Shown: positions 1-8,569, numbered from the stretch's first letter. The stretch: 12,650 nt of DNA from Larix sibirica (GCA_004151065.3 NWUY0304649037.1:1-12650); one strand, 5' to 3'. The notes: generated by a model not told the origin, from the letters alone. A program made the numbers and translations.

Positions 1-192
1 AAATTTAAGAATTAATAAGATTCACCAAGGTTTCTACACTTTAATAAAATTATGGATCCTTAAAATTTTCCCTGATTCAGATTCTTGGGACAGCAAAATA
101 GGTATAAACTGGGCAAAGGGAAAGGTAAATTTGGAAAATCTATTGCTTTTTCGTTATGGAAAAAGTCAGAAATAAAAGGATCCTTTGAAAGC

Positions 193-336
193 ATTTCCTT
201 CCTTCCGTAGATCAGAACTAGATGAAACATCAATCTAGCTGAACTTCTTGCTCTCTTTCATCTCATTTCCTTCCTTCCGTAGATCAGAGCTAGATGAAAC
301 ATCATTCTAGCTGAACTTCTTGTTCTCTTTCATCTC
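193..336 (+). repeat. 72-bp tandem duplication across the LINE 5' junction
   Basis: Unit 1 is 193-264 and unit 2 is 265-336, each starting ATTTCCTTCCTTCCGTAG and ending CTTTCATCTC, with three mismatches. Each unit contains flanking DNA, the target-site sequence and the first ~30 bp of the LINE, so the duplication occurred after insertion. Confidence 0.95.
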
Positions 337-703
337 ATGAAGCTGGCCGCTAGTCGAGGATTGAGTGAAATCAAAGTTTGGGGTGATTCTCAGTTTGTCA
401 TAAATTGCATGCATAATAATCTGGTTGTTCAGGACATGCTGCTCAGTCCTTTGGTGGATCATCTCAAAGCTGTTGCTAGCTCTTTTCATAATATCAGTTT
501 TCATCATTTCTACAGGGAATTCAATGATTCTGCTGATGCGCTTTCAAAGCAAGGTCTCAACCTGCCTCCAGGAGATATGATTATAGAGGAATTTGAAGGA
601 AGCAGACTCTATAGTAGCAAGGTCTCAACCTCCCCCCGGAGATATGATTATGGAGGAATTTGATGGAAGCAGACTCTCTGGTAGGACTGTTCTGAATCTG
701 TAA
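298..703 (+). pseudogene. RNase H domain remnant of a plant LINE
   Basis: The reading frame runs from a stop at 295-297 through LAELLVLFHL, where the Glu fits the second catalytic position of RNase H. It continues through IKVWGDSQFVINCM, whose Asp fits the third, and FYREFNDSADALSKQGL, whose Asp in the AD pair fits the last. YRExNxxADxLSK is the usual ending of plant LINE and RVT_3-type RNase H domains. The first catalytic Asp and the whole reverse transcriptase are missing. Near the end a 68-bp tandem copy carrying a one-base deletion shifts the frame, giving an early TGA at 661. The original ending probably resembled GSRLSGRTVLNL with a stop at 701-703. Not functional. Confidence 0.8.
549..683 (+). 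repeat. 68-bp tandem duplication at the end of the RNase H frame
   Basis: Both units begin GCAAGGTCTCAACC (549 and 617) and run through GGAAGCAGACTCT. Unit 2 has lost one base and carries a few substitutions. It shifts the reading frame of the RNase H remnant. Confidence 0.93.
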
Positions 704-1663
704 AAGATCTCTCCTTAGTGATATTTTGGAAAAGTTTTTTGAACTCTTACGAGTCATTTTGAAGATGCTTAGAGCAGTCTGATGATAGAACTCTCTCAGA
801 CCTCTCTGAAGTATGCATCTCTGTTTATTTTGAATAGAAATACGATTTTCTTTTCATGGAAAAAAATACTAGATGAAACACCAGATAAATTGTCAATGGA
901 AGCTTTATTACCGAAGGAAGGACCACTACTTAAAGTAATTCTTAAAATGTATCTTTATATACTGATTCTTAAATAACTCGAAAACCGGGATTTTTGTAGG
1001 AGATGCTTGTAATTCTGCCCATTTTAAGTTTGCAAACTAAATTCGGTTTTATTCATGAAAAGCAGTAGAGTGACCTACTCCTTTGGAGTGTTGTAATGAC
1101 ACAATGAAATGTATATTTTCGTTTCTACTTGAAATATGAATATATACCTTTTTTTCATAGGACGAAAAGGCAGGTGACATTGTTGTGTTGGTCATTGTAC
1201 CTATTATTTACCAATATGTCCCAACCGATACTCCCACCCTTCACCCCTTCACATGGCAAGATCGGTGTGCTATTTGCAAGAGTTATAGATATCCAGAATC
1301 CTAGAGGAATATATCAAAATATTAAAGTTTTGTGATGCACCCTAGTAACACAGTATTCTGGAAAGATGGAGGTTCATACCCCTCCCAAGGATGTCATCTT
1401 TGGTTTACGATCTCATTCAAAGATTTGAACAAGCTTTAAAACAAAAGGTTGTGTTTATTCTAGTTTGGCAAATTGGCAAGTTTATTCTAGTTGGTGAACT
1501 CACAATCATGCTTGCACATTGCATTTGTATTAAACAAGAATAAATTGGTCAACTTATTTATGGAAATTACAACCTCACACACTATCATTGTTTATTGTGG
1601 TATCGAAGTGGCAATCATATGTAAGAATGTAAACATTGAAATAAGAAATATAGATACCATGCC

Positions 1664-1912
1664 GGATATGTGTTTATACGAATTTCAACATAGAATTATA
1701 GAGCCCAGTTCCTCAAGTCCACGAGCTTTACACAATCGCAATAAAGTGCCGGTCTACTACCAGGCCTTGCAAAGGGCAAAGGATGCTATGTTGGATATAT
1801 GTGTTTATAAGAATTTCCACAAAGTTGGAAAGGCCAGTTCTTCACGTCCCGGAGCTTTACACAATCACAGTAAGTTACCCCTCTACTACCAAACTTGGCA
1901 AAGGGTGAGGGT
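1664..1912 (+). repeat. Old tandem duplication, period about 129 bp, inside an open frame
   Basis: Unit 1 (about 1664-1792) and unit 2 (about 1793-1912) both contain GGATATxTGTTTATA, GAGCTTTACACAATC and CTACTACCA. They sit within a 165-codon open frame (1491-1988), where they read as two similar segments of about 43 residues, each with a Ser-rich run then ALHN and VYYQ or LYYQ. Function unknown. The open frame may be kept only because the unit length is a multiple of three. Confidence 0.8.
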
Positions 1913-2467
1913 ATTTGACATGTGCGTGGCACCAAGTGAAATCTTACCACTCTTGTACACAGGTTGTTTATCTCTTCTCAAATTCTAGAATCTTAAGTTC
2001 AGCTTATTCAAACAGCGCAAGTAGTGCCTTTCCATCCTTTATTACGTTATCAGTTGATTGATATGGATTACAATGTTTGAAATCATCCATTACTTAATTG
2101 AAGCATTGCATCTAACAGGCTTTAATGTCACTGATCTACTGTCACAACCACTAAAGGCACAATAAATCAACAACAAGAGGCACGACATTTAAAAGAAAAA
2201 TGTAATTTTTATCGGCTTACAACAAAAACAAACATCACATGATTTACATTAGATATACAAGGATGAAAATAAGCTTCTAGGCATTCAATTCTAGATATCT
2301 CTGAAGCTAGATATTCAAGTGACTCGATGAGCTACTGATAAAAATCTATATCCCATATGATCATTTTAGGTCATTCTCACTTAATGATGGTGTACTGAAT
2401 AGGAACACAAATCTAACCAGATAAAATGATCCTACAACAATTGGATACTACTTATCAGTATGCTATT

Positions 2468-2489
2468 TATATATATATATATATATATA
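2468..2489. repeat. (TA)11 microsatellite
   Basis: An uninterrupted alternating T and A run, probably past the importin alpha 3' end. Confidence 0.9.
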
Positions 2490-2600
2490 AACTTGCATCA
2501 TGACAATGAGTTTAGAAAGGCTGAAAAACTCATCAGTGCACTATATATATAGCCATATTTATCACTATTTTGTCCTGATTTGAACAAGGACAAATAATTA

Positions 2601-2740
2601 GTACAGCTTGGAAGCTGTACTTACAAAATTATGCAAATATGCTGTATCACTCAAAATATCCAGGAGCTCAAAATATCCTGGTAATTACTTAGAATTGTAG
2701 AAACATCTAACACTGGCTTTGAATTCTGCAAAAGAATTCA
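2601..2740 (-). promoter_or_regulatory. Cluster of short hairpins in probable 3' UTR of importin alpha
   Basis: About 200-340 nt past the stop codon are two strong inverted repeats and one weaker one. GTACAGCT/AGCTGTAC (2601-2620) has a 4-nt loop. TGAATTCT/AGAATTCA (2720-2740) has a 5-nt loop. Between them, CCAGGA/TCCTGG lies at about 2660-2680, overlapping a direct repeat CTCAAAATATCC at 2650 and 2667. No obvious poly(A) signal fixes the transcript end, so membership of the UTR is inferred from distance only. Confidence 0.35.
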
Positions 2741-2866
2741 GAGACATCCTACCAGAAATGAAAAGGAAGCTCATTTCTTGAAAAATGAAATGATAAACTG
2801 GAATACCGATAATAAGTGTATCTTAAGCACTGTAAGGCAGCAATGCGATGCAAAAATCCCACATCC

Positions 2867-2943
2867 CTGAGAAGTTGGCAAAAGTTTATGTACAAATTCA
2901 ATAAATAGTAATCACATTCAAGCAGGAAGCAGCAACGGTATAC
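2867..2943 (-). other. Possible 77-nt intron in the importin alpha 3' UTR
   Basis: One base after the stop codon the minus strand reads GTATACC, a fair donor. After 77 nt it reads CTTCTCAG, a fair acceptor. The size matches the short introns of this gene (83-124 nt). This rests only on splice-site resemblance and would not alter the protein. It could equally be unspliced 3' UTR. Confidence 0.3.
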
Positions 2944-2944
2944 C

Positions 2945-3332
2945 TCAACCAAAAGTGAATCCACTAGGAGGAGCTTGTACTTGATTTGCACCAAAACTAA
3001 AGGCAGGCTGAGCCTGACCGTCAACAGAAGGAGCTAGAGATATATTTTGATCATCCTCTTCATCCTCTAGCCAATATGTTTCAAGAATCTTCACAGCCTT
3101 CTCATAGATTTCATTGTTATCATGACTCTGCAAGTTCTCAATCTTTTCAAGTCCTTCAGCATCATCAATAAACTGAGCATAAAGATTCACACCAGTGTTC
3201 CCTAGGTCTCTTTCCGTTTCTCCTACTTTAAGAATATTCTCAAGACCTTCAAGGCAAACCGTCACAATTCTTGGGTCTGGGCAGACTAACAAATCACACA
3301 GTGGCTTAATGCATCCTTGATTCACCAAATAC
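2945..3332 (-). CDS. IMPA: Importin alpha terminal coding exon: ARM 9-10 and C-terminal tail
   Basis: After a TTTCAG acceptor the first base completes the Lys codon, then [15 protein letters not shown] continues to the TGA at 2947-2945. It covers the end of ARM 8, ARM 9 ([14 protein letters not shown]) and ARM 10 ([16 protein letters not shown] to LETYWLE). The acidic DEEDDQ segment lies in the part that binds the export factor CAS in known importin alphas. The tail ends SGFTFG, typical of plant members. Confidence 0.96.
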
Positions 3333-6300
3333 CTGAAAATCAATCATTAAACAGAAGTCAATCTCTCTCAGGACTTGGAGTATGGTAGCACACCATATTT
3401 AACTTGAAATTTCTATGCAAACTTGTAAAAAGATCATTAAATCAAAATTTTAAAATCAACAGATTTGTGCACATACTGCAATAGAGACATGCACATTGGT
3501 TATGCATAGATGAATGAAATCACTACAATGAAGTTTTGTCCCACTCCTGCTCTCAGACAGAAAAAAACATCGTCTTACACAGTTCAAGAGAGCAAGAAAA
3601 TCTTTATAACCATGAACAGTTGAGATGTTTAGTATGCATTCGGTCACTGCATATATTATGTAATCGGCCTTCAAAGGCAAATATGGGAATGATCTATATT
3701 CATTACTGATATTGAAGAAACTGTTGATCCATAATAACTTAGAAGATGCTCCACCATAGAATAACATTTCAGATATGATAGGATAGGATTCCAATAGCCA
3801 GATTCGACAGTGACAACAACAGTACAATACTCCTACTAGTTAGGGAAGCCTTTCCCTGATCAACATAGGCTATCTCAAAAATTAATCACTAATGAAAAAT
3901 GCTGCACCATAAAAACATCAGACCAGTAGATCACAAGCAAGTGATTTCCAGATGCTTTAATAATGCAGGTACTGCCCTTTCTACTGGCCAGTATATAAGG
4001 TTGATAAACCTCAATTTTGCAATAGTTGGCAAGAAACATTATCTACTATAACTAAGCTTGCCAGTCTGCAATTGGTGGTAACAACTATCTCACTCTAATG
4101 CCAGCTTATTACGGAGAAGAGATGTAACAACTAGGATACCATATTTACATCGTACAATGTGTAAGATAGAATCCATTACTAGCTGATGAAAAGAAATTTG
4201 GGGCACAAATTAGATAAAATCTATTGATTATGAAATGAAAATACAGTATTCAATATATATATACAGAGAGAGAGAGAGAGAGAGGATTATGACATACTTG
4301 ATTTGCTCATGTGAACCACCCGAAGTAGCATTGGAGATTGCCCATGCTGCCTCTTTCTTGATATCAAATTCTGCATTTTGTAGCAATTGTACAAGAGGGG
4401 GAATGATATTTGCATCAATGACAGCCTGTAGACCAGAGCATAAAAGTAAGCAATGTGCATTTAACTGTGGAACAAAACTCAGAAATGATAAAAATATAAA
4501 CAGCTAACCTGTATCTGGTCTTTGTTGCCTGCTGTAATGTTTGAAATTGTCCAGCATGCTTCCTTCTTGATACTTTTCTTATGATTGTGGGTTAGGAGTG
4601 CCAAAAGGTAAGGAAGTACATCATTGCTGATCATAAGCTGAAAACATAAGGCCAATAAAGAATTACAATTTAAAGTAATCTAGAAATTCAATCTTAACAT
4701 TACAACACTTGATTTTCACATAACATTTTAGATGATCACACTAGTGTGTCCAAACTATTATCCTATAAAAATAAAAAATGAAATATCAAAGTTACATACA
4801 TTAGGTGAGGCTAGATCGTTAAATACGGAAGCGGACGTCCCTTCTAAGCGGGAGTTGGGCATTATGGATGGGGTGATGTTTTATGAGGAATTCTATGAGA
4901 ATGTCCTCATAGATTCTGGCACATATCATGTGTTTTAATTTGATCAGGGCTGCTAGTTTTTTAGTCTTGTCTTGTTTCTGTCTGTTAGTCTTTGTTCTAG
5001 TTTTGGTACCTTCTGGCTGGAGGTTAGCTAATTTTCTGATATTTTTGTAACTCAGAACAGTGATGATTAGCCCTTGGGTTATCCCTGCTATGTTGATGAA
5101 GGAAATTTTGTATAGAATGTCATTTGGATGTAACCTTGATTTCATAATAACTAGTTACTTTCATTTTCGAATGAAAAAAAAAACTATAATGCTTTGTCAA
5201 GTTTATGACACTTCCTGAAGTTATAAAGACATATAACAAGTTTTAAAAAACAGCTATTGCAACAAGAACGTATCGATTTATTGTTCATGATATAAAAAAA
5301 GTTCAAGCAATGCACTGCTTCAACTGAGAACATACCAATTTTATCAGTACGCGTTCCATGTCAACATCAGTTTTGGCCTATCTTGTAGATTATACCAGAG
5401 GAGTTAAATGATATTATAGACTGAATTTAAAATTTAATATTTTAATTAGTAATCATATGCATCATATGCAGTCTGGCAGGCCCCTAAAGTCATCCTGGGG
5501 TGTCATTTTGGAATTTCCATTCTCAATACTATATCATCTGTGGATAACCATTACTTGTTGGCCGGTCTCGAGTGCCTACTATATCCAAAATCACTTGCAA
5601 CAGCTAATAATAGCATGATCAATGAATGCAATGCTTAATAAGTCCTCCAATAATTATTTTCTCGATGCAACCTAATTCAGCCAGTGCATTCCAAATTTTC
5701 TTATATTATCTCTCCATGTCCATACCTCAGAAATGTATAAAATGTACCCAAAATGACTTCCAAGTGATAATAATAGCATAGTCCCTGGATGGAGGAAAGG
5801 GCTGATGCATGGTATGCTTGCTAACTACTACACAGTAAGTATTTTCACTGTGACCTAATTTTGCTATCATATTCAAATTTTTCTTTGATTGTCTCCATGC
5901 CCGTACCTCAAAAACATGATTTTACTTTACATATTAGCCTCAGACTCTAGCAGGCTTATGGACAAAAAGAGTTAGAATGAACTCAAAATTGTAAACTTCA
6001 AAACCATAAGATTGCAATATGGTCAAATACCTGTGTCTGCGCATCATCTCCAGTAACAATGTTGCCCGCTGTCCGAAGAGCGGGTATAAGAACAGAAGGA
6101 GAAGGGTGTCTGACAACAAACAAGACACATTGTAAGTCTAGAAGTGAAACAAGCATGCTGATTGCACAACTCTAAAACAAGAGACAATGATTGATCTTGT
6201 AGATGATAAAAAAAAAAATACTAAAATACATTAATCCCTTAATAGCTCAAAGTTGATAGTGATCCTCACACAAAACAGAGAAAAATATTTCAATGCACAA

Positions 6301-7737
6301 TTGTCTTAGTGTAGACCTATCTTTAAAGTAAATGGTTATGACCAAATCCAGAACCCAGGGGATATGTGGAATGTAATGTTACCACTGTTTCCAATGTGGA
6401 TTTAAATCAAAAGTTACAAAAAATCAATGTAAACCACTCTGACATCTGGCGAGTACTTTGCCTAAAATGTAAACAGTAAAAGAAATGACTTGGAAAGTTA
6501 GAGCTAGAAAACAAAGATGGGCAAAAGATAAAAGATTAAAACCCAATTTCATGTTCTCTCCATAAGAACACATCACCAAAAGCTGAACAACTGAATAGTT
6601 ATTTAATGTAGCTACCATGAATATTCATAGAAATCACATGCTTGAACATACCCCAAAAGTTCAACCAGTCTGCGACAAACACCAGCTTCTATCACAGCTT
6701 GAATTTTGTCATTTGTTCCATCAGATAGGTATGACAAAGCCCAGCAAGCATCTGTTAAGACTTCTTCATCAGTTGAGTGAATAAGCCGTTCAAGAGCTGG
6801 AAGTGCTGGTTTTGTCTGCATTGCACCACCAGATAATTTTAATAACATACATAAACTTGACTCAGAGATCGTCAAGCTTGTCAATAACTTATTTCTCAAA
6901 TACCAAAAAAACAAAGAGGACATCACCCATACTCTATACCTGCTCAAAAGGCGCCTGTGGCTTGCCACGACAGAAATTAGATAGTGTCCAAGTGGCATTT
7001 CTCAGCATGGACAGTTTGGCATGCTCATTGAGCTGGGCCAGTAGTGGCATTAGGGCACCTTGACCAAGGACTAGATCTCTACATTTGGGTGAATCGCCAG
7101 CTACATTTCCCAAAGCCCAAACAGCCTGTAGTCGAGATAATCAAGGCTGGTGACAAAGTACACATGGAAGAGAACTTGCAAATGCAACTACTGTCACTTG
7201 AGTAACATAAAGGTATGTAAAGGTCCAAAATGAAACCTGTTCTCTGACATCATCACTTGCAACGCTAAGGAGTTGAACAAACTTTGGCACAGCACCATGA
7301 TCAATCACAACTCTGGTATGCTCAGAGGTTCCTGATGCAATATTTGTCAAAGCCCAGGCTGCCTCAAACTATAACAAGATCAAATGAAAACAATGTTAGA
7401 TTACCACAATATAATGTTATTTCAATATTTGGTTGAATCTCAACTGAAAAACAGATCACACCTGAAGCTGAGGGAAATCATGTCTTGCAAGAAACTCTAC
7501 AAGTCGAGGGACCACACCCGCAGCAATAACTTCCTCAATTGGAGGACTCCGTTCTGTTACATATGGTTTTCCAGATGATCATTTCCTAAATAAAAAGAAG
7601 AAAAAATGGTGACAAAAATACATATAGTGGATAATATTACCAATAGAAAGAAGCTTCCTGAATTGAGTTGACGCTTCTAATTGTAAAGTAGGATCATCAG
7701 ACCAGACCCCTGCTACCATTGCTGGAAGACTCTCCAA
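2945..7737 (-). CDS. IMPA: Importin alpha (karyopherin alpha), nine exons, 5' end outside window
   Basis: Importin alpha is the cytosolic adaptor that binds classical nuclear localisation signals and pairs with importin beta to carry cargo through the nuclear pore. Minus-strand exons join as 7641-7737, 7462-7553, 7237-7368, 6940-7125, 6652-6815, 6031-6109, 4509-4637, 4298-4425 and 2945-3332 (1,395 nt, 464 residues plus TGA). All junctions are GT-AG and keep frame. The protein opens at the family motif LESLPAMV and covers ARM repeats 1-10. The cargo-binding Trp/Asn ladder is present (WALTN, WALGN, WTLSN, WALSY, WTISN, WAISN), and it ends in an acidic stretch with FSFG and FTFG. Plant family members are about 530 residues, so roughly 70 N-terminal residues including the IBB domain must lie in an exon beyond the window. 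No internal stop or frameshift is seen, so I infer a working gene. The isoform is not determined. Confidence 0.95.
3333..4297 (-). other. 965-nt intron of importin alpha
   Basis: The intron lies between GTATGT and TTTCAG. Apart from the TA/GA microsatellite just inside the donor I see no element or gene. A 123-codon open stretch at 3456-3827 (minus) is Cys- and Leu-rich, matches nothing I recognise, and is treated as chance. Confidence 0.8.
4253..4284. repeat. Compound microsatellite (TA)n then (AG)11 beside a 5' splice site
   Basis: The plus strand reads a short AT run followed by eleven AG units at 4263-4284. On the transcribed minus strand this is a CT tract starting 13 nt downstream of the GT of the donor at 4297. 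Confidence 0.9.
4298..4425 (-). CDS. IMPA: Importin alpha exon: ARM 7 end and ARM 8
   Basis: Forty-two codons plus two bases, from [15 protein letters not shown] to SGGSHEQI and a split Lys codon. The acceptor is CTACAG and the donor is [16 protein letters not shown] supplies the last Trp/Asn pair of the minor NLS groove. The intron 3' of it has a CT tract 13 nt inside the donor. Confidence 0.95.
4509..4637 (-). CDS. IMPA: Importin alpha exon: ARM 6 end and ARM 7
   Basis: Forty-three complete codons from [16 protein letters not shown] to AGNKDQIQ after a TTTCAG acceptor, with donor [25 protein letters not shown] is near-invariant in the family, and WTISN forms part of the minor NLS site. The first residues (LMISND) differ from the Cys-Val/Ile usually seen here. 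Confidence 0.95.
4803..4938 (+). pseudogene. C-terminal end of a LINE RNase H domain
   Basis: The frame reads [17 protein letters not shown] and then [20 protein letters not shown] to a TAA at 4936-4938. NTEADxxSK matches the last RNase H motif (N-x-x-AD-x-LSK), with its catalytic Asp. The downstream FYEEF tail resembles the ends of plant LINE proteins. Only the last ~45 residues remain, so it has no activity. It differs from the relic at 298-703 and belongs to another LINE subfamily or a diverged copy. Confidence 0.7.
5159..5176 (+). other. TTCG-loop hairpin at the LINE 3' end
   Basis: TTTCATT (5159-5165) pairs with AATGAAA (5170-5176) around the loop TTCG (5166-5169), directly at the start of the A-tail. 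LINE 3' ends often carry a hairpin recognised by their own reverse transcriptase, and this would fit that role (inference). Confidence 0.55.
5580..5917. repeat. Old diverged tandem duplication, period about 165-180 bp
   Basis: CCAAAATCACTT, AATAATAGCAT and CTCCATGTCCATACCTCA (about 5584-5734) recur in the same order as CCAAAATGACTT, AATAATAGCAT and CTCCATGCCCGTACCTCA (about 5748-5917), with indels between. It lies inside an intron, with no coding sense visible. Confidence 0.7.
6031..6109 (-). CDS. IMPA: Importin alpha exon: ARM 5/6 junction
   Basis: A short exon of one base plus 26 codons, [18 protein letters not shown] then TGDDAQTQ. It is flanked by introns of 542 nt and 1,393 nt. The TGTCAG acceptor and GTATTT donor are clear. 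It completes the split Gly codon from the previous exon, which confirms the pairing. Confidence 0.95.
6110..6651 (-). other. 542-nt intron of importin alpha
   Basis: Bounded by GTATGT and TGTCAG. It is AT-rich and I see no element, RNA gene or conserved reading frame in it. Open stretches here have no family resemblance. Confidence 0.8.
6652..6815 (-). CDS. IMPA: Importin alpha exon: ARM 4 end and ARM 5
   Basis: It begins [18 protein letters not shown] after a TGCAG acceptor and ends in VELL plus two bases of a Gly codon at donor GTATGT. WALSY carries the Tyr usual at the Asn position in ARM 5. The segment reads GVCRRL, whereas I recall Pro before the second Arg (GVCPRL or GVVPRL) in most plant relatives. 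One base change (CCC to CGC) would explain that. Confidence 0.95.
6940..7125 (-). CDS. IMPA: Importin alpha exon: ARM 3 and start of ARM 4
   Basis: Sixty-two complete codons from [15 protein letters not shown] to PQAPFEQ, after a CTACAG acceptor, with donor GTATAG. It holds two Trp/Asn pairs (WALGN and WTLSN), the centre of the major NLS site. The following intron is 124 nt. Confidence 0.96.
7237..7368 (-). CDS. IMPA: Importin alpha exon: ARM 2
   Basis: Forty-four complete codons from [16 protein letters not shown] to SDDVREQ, between a TATAG acceptor and a GTTTCA donor. The Trp and Asn of WALTN are the first rung of the major NLS-binding groove. The following intron is 111 nt. Confidence 0.96.
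7462..7553 (-). CDS. IMPA: Importin alpha exon: end of ARM 1 into ARM 2
   Basis: It follows an AACAG acceptor and completes a split Glu codon, then reads [20 protein letters not shown] to HDFPQLQ and ends in phase 0 at donor [16 protein letters not shown] is a hallmark stretch of plant and animal importin alpha. The following intron is 93 nt. Confidence 0.95.
7641..7737 (-). CDS. IMPA: Importin alpha exon: start of ARM 1
   Basis: The acceptor is TTGCAG at the 7738 side and the donor is GTAATA from 7640. It encodes 32 codons plus one base, from [15 protein letters not shown] to FRKLLSI, the usual start of the ARM core just after the IBB linker. The exon upstream of it is missing from the window. 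The intron that follows is 87 nt. Confidence 0.95.
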
Positions 7738-8342
7738 CTGCAACATATCCAACATATAATCTTGGTGGGACTCTCGTGTTATATTTTGGCAAAGAATATT
7801 GGAGATAAATTGACTCATTTTATACGGAAATGATGAACAATTGTAAATAGAAATTTATTAACCCAATTGACCTTTCATGTCCACAATTGGACATTACATG
7901 TCACACAAATTGCAACATGTTGTTTTGCCTTTAAAAACACATAATACTCTTGGATAGTCTATGAAAAGTTGAAAACAGTGACCTAGGATATTTTCTCATT
8001 TTCCATGGTAAAGACTGGATATAACATCATTGTGCTTTTATGAGTTTATCCTACCATCCCTTCCAAAATTTAAAAATTAAGAAATGAAGGAAAATTGAAA
8101 ATATCAATACTCTTCTAAGGTTATTTTACTCAATCATCATAAATGGGACAAAATAACAACAATCATCATCAAAGGGCCAAAAACACCCCATCTCTCCAAG
8201 TCCAGAACAATAATACATATGTCATAAAAAAGTCATAAGAGCCCAAAACAGCCATTACTTCAACTGTAAAGTAGATGTGCATTTATGGTTGCTAAGCAAG
8301 AACAAAATCTGAAACATTTAGCTTTTCCAGATTGTTATTGAT

Positions 8343-8569
8343 TGTAATATACCAAAAAGTATATTACCATCATTATTTAAATTATTATTTATTAGGGTTA
8401 ATATATAATTAGTTTAAATATGATAAGTCACAATCACTTAATAAAAGATTGCGACTTATCACATAGGTGTATTTATACACCTCATTTGTACTATCCTAAA
8501 CATCATCGAAATATAAAATAATAAATATATATATATAAATATCCAACGTGTAAGACATTTCATCTTACA
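8343..8569 (+). mobile_element. Solo LTR (227 bp) with 5-bp target-site duplication
   Basis: The element starts TGTAATATACC and ends ATCTTACA, with the TG...CA ends of an LTR. It is flanked by TTGAT at both 8338-8342 and 8570-8574. No primer-binding site or internal region follows. A second copy starts at 12546, with about 4 mismatches in the 105 bp available. Orientation is set arbitrarily. The ends TGTAA/TTACA are also inverted repeats, so a small non-autonomous DNA element is an alternative, though TG...CA with a 5-bp duplication favours LTR. Confidence 0.75.
8421..8482. other. Two adjacent palindromes inside the solo LTR
   Basis: TGATAAGTCACAATC (8421-8435) pairs with GATTGCGACTTATCA (8447-8461) with one mismatch and an 11-nt loop. 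AGGTGTA (8465-8471) pairs with TACACCT (8476-8482) around TTTA. The first arm is also present in the second copy at the window end. Confidence 0.75.

Larger units (their letters stand above)
233..867 (+). mobile_element. 5'-truncated L1-type LINE end (RNase H domain plus 3' UTR)
   Basis: The insertion starts inside the RNase H domain and ends in a short A-run at 860-866. It is flanked by a 16-nt repeat (ACTAGATGAAACATCA at 217-232; one mismatch at 868-883), as expected for target-primed reverse transcription with 5' truncation. The coding remnant covers the first third to half and 704-859 would be its 3' UTR. The exact 5' junction is blurred by a later 72-bp duplication. Confidence 0.65.
884..2600. 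other. Intergenic DNA downstream of importin alpha, no supported gene
   Basis: It is AT-rich and contains no recognisable gene or RNA. Open stretches at 1129-1335 and 1491-1988 match no family I know; the latter consists largely of a duplicated segment listed separately. An AT microsatellite lies at 2468-2489. Confidence 0.7.
4764..5183 (+). mobile_element. 5'-truncated LINE end, antisense inside an importin alpha intron
   Basis: The segment has the end of an RNase H frame, a 3' UTR of about 240 nt and a ten-A tail at 5174-5183. A near-repeat AAACTATTATCC (4752-4763) / AAACTATAATGC (5181-5192), with two mismatches, may be its target-site duplication. If not, the left edge is anywhere before 4806. 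Its orientation is opposite to importin alpha, as for many tolerated intronic insertions. Confidence 0.65.
4638..6030 (-). other. 1,393-nt intron of importin alpha
   Basis: This intron contains the antisense LINE end (about 4764-5183) and an old diverged duplication (about 5580-5917). The rest (5184-5579) is AT-rich, with nothing recognisable. Confidence 0.85.

Noticed and set aside
3456-3827. 123-codon open stretch on the minus strand
   Set aside because: It lies wholly inside a well-supported intron, has no family resemblance, and its Cys- and Leu-rich composition is typical of chance frames.
4235-4507. Plus-strand open stretch over the 4298-4425 exon
   Set aside because: It is the complement of an importin alpha exon plus the microsatellite.
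5940-6128. Minus-strand open stretch of 62 codons
   Set aside because: It overlaps the short exon 6031-6109 in the wrong frame.
6803-7063. Plus-strand open stretch
   Set aside because: It is antisense to importin alpha exon 6940-7125 and has no features of its own.
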